Shown here: in pieces, positions 24,950 through 34,797 of the stretch
How positions within the stretch are numbered: position 1 is the first letter of the stretch
How the letters are laid out: each line of letters opens with the position of its first letter
Source: Sediminicola sp037203765
Lineage (GTDB): Bacteria; Bacteroidota; Bacteroidia; Flavobacteriales; Flavobacteriaceae
Reading direction: 5' to 3'
DNA: 64,000 nucleotides
Assembly: GCF_037203765.1 (NCBI RefSeq)
Contig: NZ_JBBCAS010000008.1
Coordinates: forward strand, 137,772-201,771
Translations under genes and position numbers: made by a program
The notes under the pieces: generated by a model
The model's input: the letters and a program-made list of their open reading frames with translations, nothing else
Told to the model about the DNA's origin: nothing
Database searches by the model: none

Positions 24950-25915
24950 CTAAACCGCTTCCTCTGCAGTTTCTATGGTTGCCAAATAACGTTCAGCGTC
25001 CAGTGCGGCCATACACCCTGTACCTGCTGCCGTAATTGCCTGCCTGTACTCCTTGTCCTGGACATCACCACTGGCAAACACCCCTGGCTTGCTAGTTTTG
25101 GTAGTTTTGCCCTTGGTGATCACGTATCCGGTGCTATCCATTTCCAACTGACCTTTAAAGATATCAGTATTTGGTTTATGTCCGATGGCAATGAACAAAC
25201 CAGTGATGGCAATCTCTTCCTTTTCACCTGTTTGGTTATTTACCATGCGAAGTCCTTCTACCACTTGCTCTCCCAATACTTCATCTACTTCGGTATTGTA
25301 TCGGATTTCAATATTTGGCAAACTGTTCACCCTATGTTGCATGGCTTTGGAAGCCCTCATTTCATCCCTTCGGACCAACATGGTCACTTTTTTACAGATA
25401 TTGGCCAAATAAGAAGCTTCTTCTGCAGCCGTATCTCCGGCACCTACAATGGCCACTTCTTGCCCCTTGTAAAAAAATCCATCACAAACGGCACAGGCCG
25501 AAACACCTCCACCCCTTAAACGCTGCTCACTGGGTATGTTCAAATATTTAGCCGTAGCCCCCGTGGAAATGATCACAGTTTCCGCCTCGATGATCTTATG
25601 ATCATCTACGGTTACCCTGTGTATGCCTCCAACTTCATCACTGAAATCAACTGCCGTTACCATTCCTATACGCACCTCTGTTCCAAAACGCTCCGCCTGT
25701 TGCTGCAACTGCACCATCATGGTTGGACCGTCTATTCCTTCCGGATACCCAGGAAAGTTGTCAACCTCTGTGGTCGTGGTCAATTGTCCTCCAGGTTCCA
25801 TACCCGTATACATCACAGGTTTCAAATCTGCTCTAGCTGCATAGATGGCAGCAGTATATCCTGCTGGTCCTGAACCTATGATCAATGTTTTCAATCTTTC
25901 TATTTTTTCTGACAT
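24950..25915 (-). CDS. trxB: thioredoxin-disulfide reductase
   Basis: A 321-residue flavoenzyme that reduces thioredoxin with NADPH. The preferred start is 25915 (MSEKIERLKTLIIGSGPAGY); the upstream start at 25930 adds MKNWI only. Motifs: FAD-binding GSGPAGYTAAIYAARA, redox-active CAVC in SACAVCDGFF, NADPH-binding GAGDTAAEEASYLA, and FASGDVQDKEYRQAITAAGTGCMAALDAERY at the end. Cytosolic, and complete. It fits with the methionine sulfoxide reductase in the same window, which needs thioredoxin. It is monocistronic. Confidence 0.95.
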   Translation of the reverse strand: MSEKIERLKTLIIGSGPAGYTAAIYAARADLKPVMYTGMEPGGQLTTTTEVDNFPGYPEGIDGPTMMVQLQQQAERFGTEVRIGMVTAVDFSDEVGGIHRVTVDDHKIIEAETVIISTGATAKYLNIPSEQRLRGGGVSACAVCDGFFYKGQEVAIVGAGDTAAEEASYLANICKKVTMLVRRDEMRASKAMQHRVNSLPNIEIRYNTEVDEVLGEQVVEGLRMVNNQTGEKEEIAITGLFIAIGHKPNTDIFKGQLEMDSTGYVITKGKTTKTSKPGVFASGDVQDKEYRQAITAAGTGCMAALDAERYLATIETAEEAV

Positions 25916-25930
25916 AATCCAATTCTTCAC

Positions 25931-26310
25931 TATATTTTACAATGCAAAAATAAGTCTTTACTTAAAAAACTTGTCTTCAAAGTTATCAAAAGTTATTATA
26001 CCCCAAAAGATAAAAGGTATAAGCCTTTCTCCGTACCAGTTGTTGGTCAGCCAAGACCACTCATGATGGTAGTGTAATACACAGATACCAAAAGTACGGC
26101 CTTTATCACTTTAAATTTTAACTCAAGCACAATATCCAGCTAATCCGAGAATGGAAACTTCACCAGGTTATTATAAAGACAAATACCTCTTTACCCTCTA
26201 GGAAAACTGTCCCATACCCTTAATTCATTGAAAATTCTTAGATTTATAAAGCCCAATTTCTAAAATTGGCATTAGATTTGACTATCAATCGTATGTATAT
26301 ACCCTATTAC
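25931..26310. other. divergent intergenic stretch
   Basis: About 380 bases between trxB and the exported PEP-synthase-like gene, which point away from each other. It must hold both promoters. A short GGTC AGCCAA GACC inverted repeat near 26045 is too small to call. A TTG-start extension of the right-hand gene (from 26266) is not preferred. Nothing else seen. Confidence 0.5.
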
Positions 26311-29217
26311 ATGAAAAAATTACTTCCAAGTATTATCCTCCTGGTATTTATTTGTTCAACCGCAGTTGCCCAAAAAGTCTCGGACAAGCAGATTGCCGAA
26401 CAGGTTGCCCTTTATAAAAATGATATAAGGGGTCCCTATAAGGATATCCGTTGGTTCTGTACCGATGGGAGCATAAGGCAACCCAAAGACCCCTGCCCAA
26501 AAGAAATAGGTCCAGGGGTTCAGCATGCCCGCTATAAAGATGCAGTGGTAAACCTTGGAAAAAGCAACCACATTTTCTTGGGACAAATTTTGGCCTACAC
26601 AGATAAACAAGATTTTTGGGACGCCGAGCACAACCACTCCCGTCTAAAACAATATCAACTGGAAAAATACCTGAGAAGTGTAGATGACGGTTGGATCCTT
26701 AGAAGGGGACAATTCTATAGGGGTTCCGTTCAGGCAGAAGATGAGGAAGCGTGGGGAATTGATTTTTACCAATGGTTATTGGCCAAGGATGATGTCGTTG
26801 CTCAGAATTTTTACTTGATCCGCCAATCCTTAAAGGCCATACCACATAAAGGAGATGACAACCTGGCCCAGCTAATGAGGAGTCAGTCTAAAGTTCTTTC
26901 AGATCTGTATGAGCCTTTTATGGATTTAAGGGTCAAGATACACAGTCAGCCAGAATTTGGGGATATAGATAAGGTGAAAGCCTTCCAAAACAAGAATGCA
27001 ACCAAATTAACTCCAGAATTAAATTCAAAATTCAATGAATTGGTCACTACCATGACCAATTTTTACAAACCCATAGATATCAAATCACTTTCTGATAAGG
27101 CCACCCTTTTAAAAAACACGCCACTGGGTACAGTCATAAGTGATTATGTGTCCAACAATTACGAATCTTCGGATATTTCCCTTTTGGTGCCCGCAACAGC
27201 GCAGGTAATTCTTGAAATCAGAAAAGGACTTTTGAATGAAAAGAGGCCTTTGGCCCGACTCCAATTACTCGATATATCCTTAAAACTGGAGGAATTGATA
27301 TTCAAATCATCCCCAAATTGGCAACCCGAAGAATTGGAAGGCCTATTGGAAAAAATATGCTATCTGGGCATGGCTACGGCCGGCTCTGGATATATAGAAC
27401 TGCATGAATGGGAGCAGATCAATGGTGGCATACAGGCATATCACAACCCAAATATGACTTTGGCAGAACTGAATTCCCTTCTCGAAACCGCCAGAAGGGA
27501 AGTGGAATGGAGCGCTTCTATGGTCAAGGCCAACTATGAGGATATCGTTAATGAGTACACGGCCTTTGAGCCAAAGGCATACGGATTTATCGATGACAAA
27601 ATACGTGGATCCATTGCCCTTAATCTCGGGGAAAGTGTGGGGCAACTGGGCGACTTTATTGCGAAGGAATCTTCCCTTTCCAACAAGGTACTGGATATAC
27701 CCAACCAAAGTGCCCTACGGGGATTGAATCCCGGATATGCCTATGGCGAACTTGTCGTCATTGATGGTACTTCAGATGATATTGAAGTATCCGCCGATAA
27801 GATCTACATCTTCCAACGTCCCCCATCGGACCTTAAGCCTGTAGCGGGGATAGCTACAGTTTCTGAAGGAAACATGGTTTCACACGTTCAGCTACTAGCG
27901 CGAAATCTGGGAATTCCCAACGCGGCCCTTTCAGATCAAAATCTACAAAGCCTCAAGAGGTTCCATGGGGAAAAGGTTTTTTATGCCGTTTCCAATAAAG
28001 GCAATGTCATTTTAAAATTAGAAAGGGAAATGACCGAGGAAGAACGCTCCCTATTTAGCAAAAAAGAGCGGAGCACCGAAAAAATTGCTGTTCCTATTGA
28101 GCAGATCCGATTGGACGAGACCAATATTTTGAATTTAAGAAGCGTAGATGCTTCGGACTCTGGCAAACTTTGCGGCCCCAAAGCCGCCAACTTGGGCCAG
28201 CTCAAGAAAATGTTCCCCGAAAAAGTAGTGGAAGGTCTTGTCATTCCTTTTGGAATTTTCAGGGTTCATATGGACCAAAAAATGGAAGGCCAGGCTATCT
28301 CCTACTGGAAATTTCTTAACGATATGTTCAAGGAGGCAGAAAAAATGAGGTCACAGGACATTGCCGAGGCAGAAATTGAAAACTACCAATTGCGACAACT
28401 GGAAATATTAAGGGCCGCCATCAAGAAAATGCCATTGCAACCGCAATTTGTAGATCAGTTGGAACGGGAGTTCCAAGCAATCTTAGGCAAAAAGTTAGGG
28501 GAAATCCCTGTATTCCTGAGAAGTGATACCAACATGGAAGATCTTAAAGATTTTTCAGGGGCAGGCCTTAATCTAACCATCTTTAATGCTGTTGCCCGAG
28601 AAAAAATAATACAGGGCATCAAAGACGTTTGGGCTTCACCCTATACCGAGCGTAGCTTTAAATGGAGACAAAAATATTTATTGAATCCGGAAAATGTATT
28701 TCCTTCAATTTTGGTGATTCCTAGTGTAGATGTGGATTACTCTGGGGTAATGATCACCAAAGGTATCAGCTCTGGAAACAACAAGGACCTGACCATTGCT
28801 TTTAGTCGTGGTGCAGGAGGTGCCGTGGATGGGCAATCTGCAGAATCTTATTTGATCAAAGATGGTGGTGGTGAGGAATTACTGGCACCGGCAAGGGAGC
28901 CATTCCACAATACCCTTCCGGTCACTGGGGGAACAGGTAGAAAACAGGTGACATTTGAAAATGCCATTCTGAATGCTCAAAACATCAAAGAGATCAGGGA
29001 ATTGGCAAAAACCATAAGGGAAACAATGCCCAAAACAGCCGAGTCCGAATATAAGGGAGCTTACGATGTAGAAATGGGCTTTGAGGATAACAAACTATGG
29101 CTTTTCCAGATCAGACCTTTTGTAGAGAACAAGAAAGCTTTGAGTTCTGGATATCTGGAGTCCATTACCCCAAAAATAGACACCACTAAAAAAATTGCAC
29201 TTTCAAAAAAAATATAA
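26311..29217 (+). CDS. exported PEP/pyruvate-binding (PPDK-like) protein
   Basis: A 968-residue protein from the ATG at 26311. The first 21 residues form a signal peptide (MKKLLPSIILLVFICSTAVA|Q). Residues 25-470 are helical and unrecognised. A PEP-utiliser swivelling domain follows, with the phospho-His H525 in SEGNMVSHVQLLARNLGIPN. An ATP-grasp PPDK N-terminal-type domain occupies about 620-960, with FLRSDTNMEDLKDFSGAGLN and AFSRGAGGAVDGQSAESYL. The domain order (swivel before ATP-grasp) is reversed compared with pyruvate phosphate dikinase, and the C-terminal PEP barrel is missing. An ATP-grasp enzyme outside the cytosol is unexpected. The serine hydrolase gene starts one base after its stop. 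Confidence 0.82.
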   Translation: MKKLLPSIILLVFICSTAVAQKVSDKQIAEQVALYKNDIRGPYKDIRWFCTDGSIRQPKDPCPKEIGPGVQHARYKDAVVNLGKSNHIFLGQILAYTDKQDFWDAEHNHSRLKQYQLEKYLRSVDDGWILRRGQFYRGSVQAEDEEAWGIDFYQWLLAKDDVVAQNFYLIRQSLKAIPHKGDDNLAQLMRSQSKVLSDLYEPFMDLRVKIHSQPEFGDIDKVKAFQNKNATKLTPELNSKFNELVTTMTNFYKPIDIKSLSDKATLLKNTPLGTVISDYVSNNYESSDISLLVPATAQVILEIRKGLLNEKRPLARLQLLDISLKLEELIFKSSPNWQPEELEGLLEKICYLGMATAGSGYIELHEWEQINGGIQAYHNPNMTLAELNSLLETARREVEWSASMVKANYEDIVNEYTAFEPKAYGFIDDKIRGSIALNLGESVGQLGDFIAKESSLSNKVLDIPNQSALRGLNPGYAYGELVVIDGTSDDIEVSADKIYIFQRPPSDLKPVAGIATVSEGNMVSHVQLLARNLGIPNAALSDQNLQSLKRFHGEKVFYAVSNKGNVILKLEREMTEEERSLFSKKERSTEKIAVPIEQIRLDETNILNLRSVDASDSGKLCGPKAANLGQLKKMFPEKVVEGLVIPFGIFRVHMDQKMEGQAISYWKFLNDMFKEAEKMRSQDIAEAEIENYQLRQLEILRAAIKKMPLQPQFVDQLEREFQAILGKKLGEIPVFLRSDTNMEDLKDFSGAGLNLTIFNAVAREKIIQGIKDVWASPYTERSFKWRQKYLLNPENVFPSILVIPSVDVDYSGVMITKGISSGNNKDLTIAFSRGAGGAVDGQSAESYLIKDGGGEELLAPAREPFHNTLPVTGGTGRKQVTFENAILNAQNIKEIRELAKTIRETMPKTAESEYKGAYDVEMGFEDNKLWLFQIRPFVENKKALSSGYLESITPKIDTTKKIALSKKI

Positions 29218-29218
29218 A

Positions 29219-30478
29219 ATGAAAAAGTACTTTAAATATTGTGTTCTAATACTGGTCTGTTCCGCCTTTACTACGATGACGTATTATCCTATTGATGGGT
29301 ACGAAATGACAGGAATCAAAAGGTTAAAAAGATTGGAACTTATTAAAAGTGGGGAATTAAAGGACAATACTACCCTACCTCCAGGTGCATTGAAATCATA
29401 CTCTGAAATAGAACTCAACTTACTTTCACGAAGCAAGGACAGCGTTGAGGCACTATTGGTAACCGATGCCAATTTCCAAAAAGAGATCAGTGGCTTGTTC
29501 AGGGGATTGGACAAAAGTTATTCCCTGACCGTGTTGGACATTTCGGACCCGGACAACATACGCTATGCAGAAAGGAACGAAACTTCCGGTTATCAGCCGG
29601 GAAGTGTGGGTAAAATAGCCGTTTTAAATGGCCTTTTCACCCAGCTGGCCAAAATTTATCCCGATTCTTGGGAAAAACGAACAGCACTATTAAGGGATAA
29701 ATCCGTCAAAGCCGGTGTTTGGGGGTTGACAGATGAACATACCATCCCCATCTACAATATTGAAACCAAAAAACTGGTAAAAAGACAGGTAATAGCCAGT
29801 GATGTTTTCACGCTATACGAATGGGCAGACCACATGATGTCCGTCAGCAACAATGGGGCAGCCAGTATTCTTTGGAGAGAGGTCCTATTGATGGCCGCAT
29901 TTGGTCAGGATTATCCGGAACTCACCCAAGAACAGGCAGATGCCTATTTTAAGACAACCCCTAGAAAAGAACTAACGGATCTTGGGAACGATGTAGTAAA
30001 CCTTCCCTTACGAACCTTGGGAATCACCACCGATGAATGGCGTTTGGGGAGTTTCTTCACCAAAGGGGCAAATACATATGTGGGTGATAAAGGAGGTAGT
30101 ATTGGGACTCCCATTGGACTAATGAAATTTTTGGTTCAACTGGAACAGGGCAATGTGGTGGACAAAGAATCGAGTTTGGAAATGAAACGATTGATGTATA
30201 TGACGGACCGTCGCATACGATATGCCCAATCCCCCGTGCTGAAGGAAGCAGCGGTTTATTTTAAATCTGGAAGTTTGTATAAATGTGACCGGACCAAAGG
30301 GGAAGCATGTGGCAAGTACATGGGAAATGTAAGCAACTTTATGAATTCTGTGGCCATCATAGAACATCCAGACAATTGCCGGTACATGGTAGTGCTGATG
30401 ACCAATGTTTTACGTAAAAATTCTGCCACGGACCATATGATGCTGGCCTCCAGCATTGATAGGATTGTGAGGAAATAA
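29219..30478 (+). CDS. exported serine hydrolase, beta-lactamase/PBP fold
   Basis: A 419-residue secreted protein starting at the ATG at 29219 (MKKYFKYCVLILVCSAFTTMT), one base after the stop of the PEP-binding protein, so translational coupling is likely. Active-site motifs of the class A beta-lactamase family are visible: SVGK (Ser about 129, Lys about 132), SNNGAAS at the SDN position, and KSG in AVYFKSGSLYKC. The substrate could be cell-wall peptide rather than an antibiotic. A second, distantly similar hydrolase lies at 33538. The gene ends in a strong hairpin. Confidence 0.87.
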   Translation: MKKYFKYCVLILVCSAFTTMTYYPIDGYEMTGIKRLKRLELIKSGELKDNTTLPPGALKSYSEIELNLLSRSKDSVEALLVTDANFQKEISGLFRGLDKSYSLTVLDISDPDNIRYAERNETSGYQPGSVGKIAVLNGLFTQLAKIYPDSWEKRTALLRDKSVKAGVWGLTDEHTIPIYNIETKKLVKRQVIASDVFTLYEWADHMMSVSNNGAASILWREVLLMAAFGQDYPELTQEQADAYFKTTPRKELTDLGNDVVNLPLRTLGITTDEWRLGSFFTKGANTYVGDKGGSIGTPIGLMKFLVQLEQGNVVDKESSLEMKRLMYMTDRRIRYAQSPVLKEAAVYFKSGSLYKCDRTKGEACGKYMGNVSNFMNSVAIIEHPDNCRYMVVLMTNVLRKNSATDHMMLASSIDRIVRK

Positions 30479-30481
30479 TAA

Positions 30482-33313
30482 TTAGACCTTAAGGCTGCCC
30501 AATATTTCGGCAGCCTTAATTCTTATTTTTTCGTTCCTGTCTTCCAAGGCCATCTCCACTAGTGGAACAAACTTAATGTCGTTGGTCTTTTCTATCAAAT
30601 AAAGCACAGCCTGCTTCAGTTTCACATCCTTTCTAACCAAAAGTGCATGATAGCATTCGGATTCACTGAAAACCTTGAGGTTCAGTTTTTTTATCTGTTC
30701 TTCGGAGATAGTCTCCATTAGGGTAGATTCTGCAACAGGAATGAGTTCCTTTTTTAATTGGTTGTCCAAAATATTTTCCAAAAACTCAACAGCATGGACA
30801 CGCTGTTCCTCCTTACCATTTAAAATGGTGTTTAAAATGGAGTCGATATCATTGGGAGGATATTTGATCCCCAAAAATCTAAAAATACGTTGCAGCTGCC
30901 GATCCAACCGTTGCTCCAATAAATGGATCAGTCCATTTCTGGCCTCGTTCTCCTCCAAAGATTCCGGACTTTGATCCTTCTTCTTGTATTGTATGACAAT
31001 TTGGGAATGGATCACAGATAAGGTATTTTGGTACAAATTGCATTCGTCCAATATTTTATCTACCACAAAGCGATCTTTGATCTGCAGATTGGGATATTTC
31101 CATTTCAGTCTTTTGAGGGCCTCTATAGCCTCAATTTTTATGGAATGCTCCGTATCTTCCGTGATTTTTATCAAGGTATTAATTGCCTTTTGGGAGGCAA
31201 ATTTTTCTATGACGGGAACGATATAAATGGCATCTTCCAGATCAATATGCTCATTACGAATGGTATCGACCATGATATCCATGATGGGTTCCCCAAAATT
31301 AAACAATGCTTCCGTAGCTACTTTCCTGGAGTCCTTTTTTGAAAGGTGGGGCACGATGAGGGCTATAAACTCCTGATCTAACGTTTTTGAGGCGCTTTTA
31401 ATGGCAACATTCAAGAATTCCGTTTCCTCCCCATGCAACTGTTGCTTTATAATATCGTAATAACGGTCCACCTTGGCATTACCAATTGCCTCTAGGATAG
31501 CAAACATTTTATTCCTTTTATGCTCCCGTGATTCCAATTTTCCGTACTGTTCCAAAGCCATCCCTATTCTATTGGCCAAGCTGAACCGCTCTTGTAATCT
31601 CGTATTGTTGCGCAACTCTAGTGAGAGGCCTATCAAAGATGCATTGGCAATGGTGGCATCGGTACTGTTCAGATATTTATTAAAGAGTTCCAGCGTGTCA
31701 TTATCGTAATTTTTCAGGAGATACCTAAAGGCCGCTGTAGTGACATGTTGGTCTTTATCGTGGACCATGGATTCCATTTGAAACGACAGATTTTGCGTTT
31801 TAAGAAAATATAGGTTCTCTATGGCCAATGCGCGCACCGCCGCCGATTCATGTCCCAACAATCCCTTGATCGCATAAAAAAAACGTTCGTTCTTGACCTC
31901 CAGCGTTTTCTGCAGCATATGCAGGATCTGCCCTTCTTCCCCAGAATGAAAAACCCTGATCACGGTATCTACAATAGAGGTAACGGGAATTTCCTTTCGA
32001 TCGCTCTTTTCTTTTTTGGTATGCGCTGTTTCAAGTAAATTTTTAAAGGAAACAATATACTCCCTTCGCAAATGGTATATAAAATATAGCCATACTGAAA
32101 TAAGGGCAATGATGATCAAACTGATGTAGGTTGAAGAGATATCCAATCCGTTGATAAAAAATATCAAAATGAACCCTGCCAGCCCCGTGGCAATGCTATC
32201 CACCACAACATCTGTAAATGTTTTGGTCTTCTTTTTGGTTTCAATGGGAATTGGTATGGACAAAAGCTCTGTGGCAGCCTTGTTCACGGATTGTTTTAAA
32301 CTACCATCCACCACCTTGATAAACACGATTACCCATAATTGAGGGATCAATAAGAGGATTGCGGATCCCACAAGGATTCCAGAGGGCAGCCACAACAACG
32401 ACTTTCCAACTCCAAAAGTACCAACGATCCGTTGGGTCAAAAATAATTGTACCAAAAGCGATATGACACTTAAGGTGGAGAACCAAAATCCGAAAAATGA
32501 AGTCAAATCATCCTGATTGTCAATTAGTCGGGATGCGTAATCACTGTATTGGTAATCCACCAACTTGGCCACCAGCACACTAATACCTATAACAATCGCT
32601 ATTAAGCTCAATAGTTTATCTTGACGGATCAATTTAAAAGGCGATTCACCTTTGGGGTCTGAACGTTGTGAAACTTGAAATGCGTTTAGCGGGACTACCT
32701 CGTTTTTCCAAATATACCTTGTAATGGGCAAGCAACATATCAATAAAAGTGCTGCAAAAAACAACAAGTTTTCCGAACTGATAAAAGTGGTCAACAAGGA
32801 GGTTAGATATCCGCCAAAGATTCCCCCGGCAATAGCTCCGGCCCCTATAAAGCCAAAAACCCGCTTGGCTTCCCTAACATTATATACCAGGTTGGCAAGA
32901 ATCCAGAATTGGGAAGCGGTAAGCAAACCAAAAATAGCAACCCATATATATGGGATATACAGGATAAACCCTTTGCCCAATTGAAAATTAAAGGCAATCC
33001 CGAAAATCATCAGGGAAATTACCGATCCGATCAATGTCCGTTCAATGACTATATTCAGTGGAAATTTTTCAAGGATCCTGTCATAAAAATAAGAACCTAT
33101 GATAGCCATGATAGCTGTAAGAACATAACCCAATGGGAGGGCGTCCGAAGTAAGTTCTGAAAGAAATAATGAATTGATGGTTGGCTTTACAATGAGTAAA
33201 GTGGTGATCAATAAAAAAATATTGAGTTGTAGTAAGAGTGTTTTATAAAGTTCTTCCTCCTTTATATCAAACACTTTTAGAACATAACCCTTTAAGGTAT
33301 TTAGAATCAGCAT
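30482..33313 (-). CDS. NTT-like nucleotide transporter with HEAT-repeat tail
   Basis: A 943-residue membrane protein. Residues 20-415 hold about twelve hydrophobic helices with the arrangement of the ATP/ADP translocase (Npt1/Npt2) family. Examples are LLQLNIFLLITTLLIVKPTINSLFL, SYFYDRILEKFP and FGFIGAGAIAGGIFGGYLTS. The last 500 residues are a run of alpha-helical HEAT-like repeats (GHESAAVRALAIENLYFL, KKDSRKVATEALFNFGEP, DRNEKIRIKAAEILGSL), predicted cytosolic. The substrate is unknown; free-living flavobacteria are not energy parasites, so nucleotide import is not assured. The stop overlaps the hairpin terminator of the convergent hydrolase. Confidence 0.85.
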   Translation of the reverse strand: MLILNTLKGYVLKVFDIKEEELYKTLLLQLNIFLLITTLLIVKPTINSLFLSELTSDALPLGYVLTAIMAIIGSYFYDRILEKFPLNIVIERTLIGSVISLMIFGIAFNFQLGKGFILYIPYIWVAIFGLLTASQFWILANLVYNVREAKRVFGFIGAGAIAGGIFGGYLTSLLTTFISSENLLFFAALLLICCLPITRYIWKNEVVPLNAFQVSQRSDPKGESPFKLIRQDKLLSLIAIVIGISVLVAKLVDYQYSDYASRLIDNQDDLTSFFGFWFSTLSVISLLVQLFLTQRIVGTFGVGKSLLWLPSGILVGSAILLLIPQLWVIVFIKVVDGSLKQSVNKAATELLSIPIPIETKKKTKTFTDVVVDSIATGLAGFILIFFINGLDISSTYISLIIIALISVWLYFIYHLRREYIVSFKNLLETAHTKKEKSDRKEIPVTSIVDTVIRVFHSGEEGQILHMLQKTLEVKNERFFYAIKGLLGHESAAVRALAIENLYFLKTQNLSFQMESMVHDKDQHVTTAAFRYLLKNYDNDTLELFNKYLNSTDATIANASLIGLSLELRNNTRLQERFSLANRIGMALEQYGKLESREHKRNKMFAILEAIGNAKVDRYYDIIKQQLHGEETEFLNVAIKSASKTLDQEFIALIVPHLSKKDSRKVATEALFNFGEPIMDIMVDTIRNEHIDLEDAIYIVPVIEKFASQKAINTLIKITEDTEHSIKIEAIEALKRLKWKYPNLQIKDRFVVDKILDECNLYQNTLSVIHSQIVIQYKKKDQSPESLEENEARNGLIHLLEQRLDRQLQRIFRFLGIKYPPNDIDSILNTILNGKEEQRVHAVEFLENILDNQLKKELIPVAESTLMETISEEQIKKLNLKVFSESECYHALLVRKDVKLKQAVLYLIEKTNDIKFVPLVEMALEDRNEKIRIKAAEILGSLKV
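30489..30528 (+). terminator. terminator inside the 3' end of the convergent transporter gene
   Basis: An 11-bp perfect stem TTAAGGCTGCC / GGCAGCCTTAA with a 9-base loop and a T-rich tail on the plus strand. It follows the serine hydrolase stop by 10 bases and lies within the last codons of the transporter gene, so its sequence is also under coding constraint. Confidence 0.8.
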
Positions 33314-33537
33314 GTAGATTGTACTTCTTTTACTAATTAAAGTAACGTGGTAAAGACTACCCCCGAAAAAATGGCATAAGGTCTCCGTTACTTCAAACCA
33401 TAAAGGTAGCTAAAGAATATACACTACCAAAGGAGTTAAAAAACAAAATGGAGATACTAAATGTAGCCCCATCGGTCTCTCCCAAAAGCGGTTTTAATGT
33501 GTTTATGAAATTTAGCTTATCCCAAAAGAGCGAGTCG

Positions 33538-34446
33538 CTATAACATGGTATTTCGCAGGGCCCTTTCAACAGGTTTTACAAGGTCCCTAATGATCTGCTC
33601 GCCTCCTGCATCATCCACAAGGGCTACCAGGATGTATCTTCTGTTGGGTTCGTTGCCCCATACCAAAATGGAATCTGAATGGTAGGTCCTCCATGAACCG
33701 GACTTTCTGAACAGACGGGCCGTTGGCGCGATCTGATCCAAGGTGTTTACGAACTTATGGTGCAACTCGGGGTTTTCCATGATGGCCAACATTTGTTTGG
33801 ACCTTTTTTCATTGACCAATTGGCCATTGGCCAAAAGATAATAATACCTGCAAACTTGTGTAACAGTAGCAGCGTGACTCAAATTTTTAAGCGGCTCCCT
33901 ATTGGTATCGCCACCTCCGCCATATCGTTTGCCTACCCAAAGGCCGCCACCCAATTGTTTGTCGTAGAATTCATATTTGGGATCCGTCATAACGGACTCT
34001 ATTTTTTCATATCCCAGGCGATCTATCATTCTGGTTGAGGCCTGATTGTCAGATTTACTGATCATTAAGCGCATATCCCTTTTGATCTCTGCAGTTTCCA
34101 TAAGCTCTCCTTTATCTATAGCATCCATGGCAGACAATAAAATGGCTATTTTGGGAAGACTGGCGGCATACATCATATAGTTGCCATTGACCCTTGCAAA
34201 TTTGGCATTGTTGGGGTCGTTGAGATCCACAATCCCTACAGCCATTTTCTTTTGTTCGATCAACCTTTTCCAATGAGGATTGGACATCAGCTGCTTTTCC
34301 AAATTGCTTTGTAAACGCGAGCTGAAAAGACTTTGAAGGGGTTTAATAGTAGAATTATCCACTTGTAAGGGCAAATCGTTCTGTGCGTATACTCCTGTTA
34401 CGCATAAGCAAACAATCCATAGAAGTTTCAAGCTTGTTTTCATCAA
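33538..34446 (-). CDS. exported serine hydrolase, class A beta-lactamase-related
   Basis: A 302-residue secreted protein. The signal peptide ends near TGVYA|QND. The three catalytic motifs are SLPK (S96, K99), SDN (S132) and KSG in FRKSGSW. The omega-loop glutamate typical of true class A beta-lactamases is not obvious, so hydrolysis of beta-lactams is uncertain and a peptidase or transpeptidase role is as likely. It is monocistronic and shows weak similarity in plan to the hydrolase at 29219, with the NTT-like transporter between them. Confidence 0.87.
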   Translation of the reverse strand: MMKTSLKLLWIVCLCVTGVYAQNDLPLQVDNSTIKPLQSLFSSRLQSNLEKQLMSNPHWKRLIEQKKMAVGIVDLNDPNNAKFARVNGNYMMYAASLPKIAILLSAMDAIDKGELMETAEIKRDMRLMISKSDNQASTRMIDRLGYEKIESVMTDPKYEFYDKQLGGGLWVGKRYGGGGDTNREPLKNLSHAATVTQVCRYYYLLANGQLVNEKRSKQMLAIMENPELHHKFVNTLDQIAPTARLFRKSGSWRTYHSDSILVWGNEPNRRYILVALVDDAGGEQIIRDLVKPVERALRNTML

Positions 34447-34797
34447 TAATTCTTTCTAAATAAAACGCTACAAATGTATTTAAATTACAATATGATATAC
34501 TGTTAATTTTCGAGGCCAAAAAAAATTAAAAACCCCAGCAAAATCAAGGGATTTCAAAAAATCAGCACTTAAAATTGTTAAACTTATATACGATTTCAAT
34601 CCGAAAAAAGTCTTTTAGAGACAAAAAAAAATCCAAAAAAGTCGCTTTTAGATCAAAAAATTCTTAGTTATAAGATACAAAAAACCAGTAAGTTATAAAG
34701 ATATCCCCTATTTTATTTTAAATATTCTCCAAGTGGTAAGTCTTTCTTGTATTATTCAGGGGCAAAATTTTATTCCGTGATGTAAAATTTATGATAC
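34447..34797. other. AT-rich intergenic stretch
   Basis: About 350 very A/T-rich bases between the last copper-efflux gene (cusB-like) and the serine hydrolase. It probably contains the hydrolase promoter and the end of the copper transcript. I see no clean terminator hairpin or gene. Confidence 0.5.

Noticed and set aside
26033..26060. Short inverted repeat GGTCAGCCAAGACC
   Set aside because: Four-base arms are too short to call an operator or terminator.
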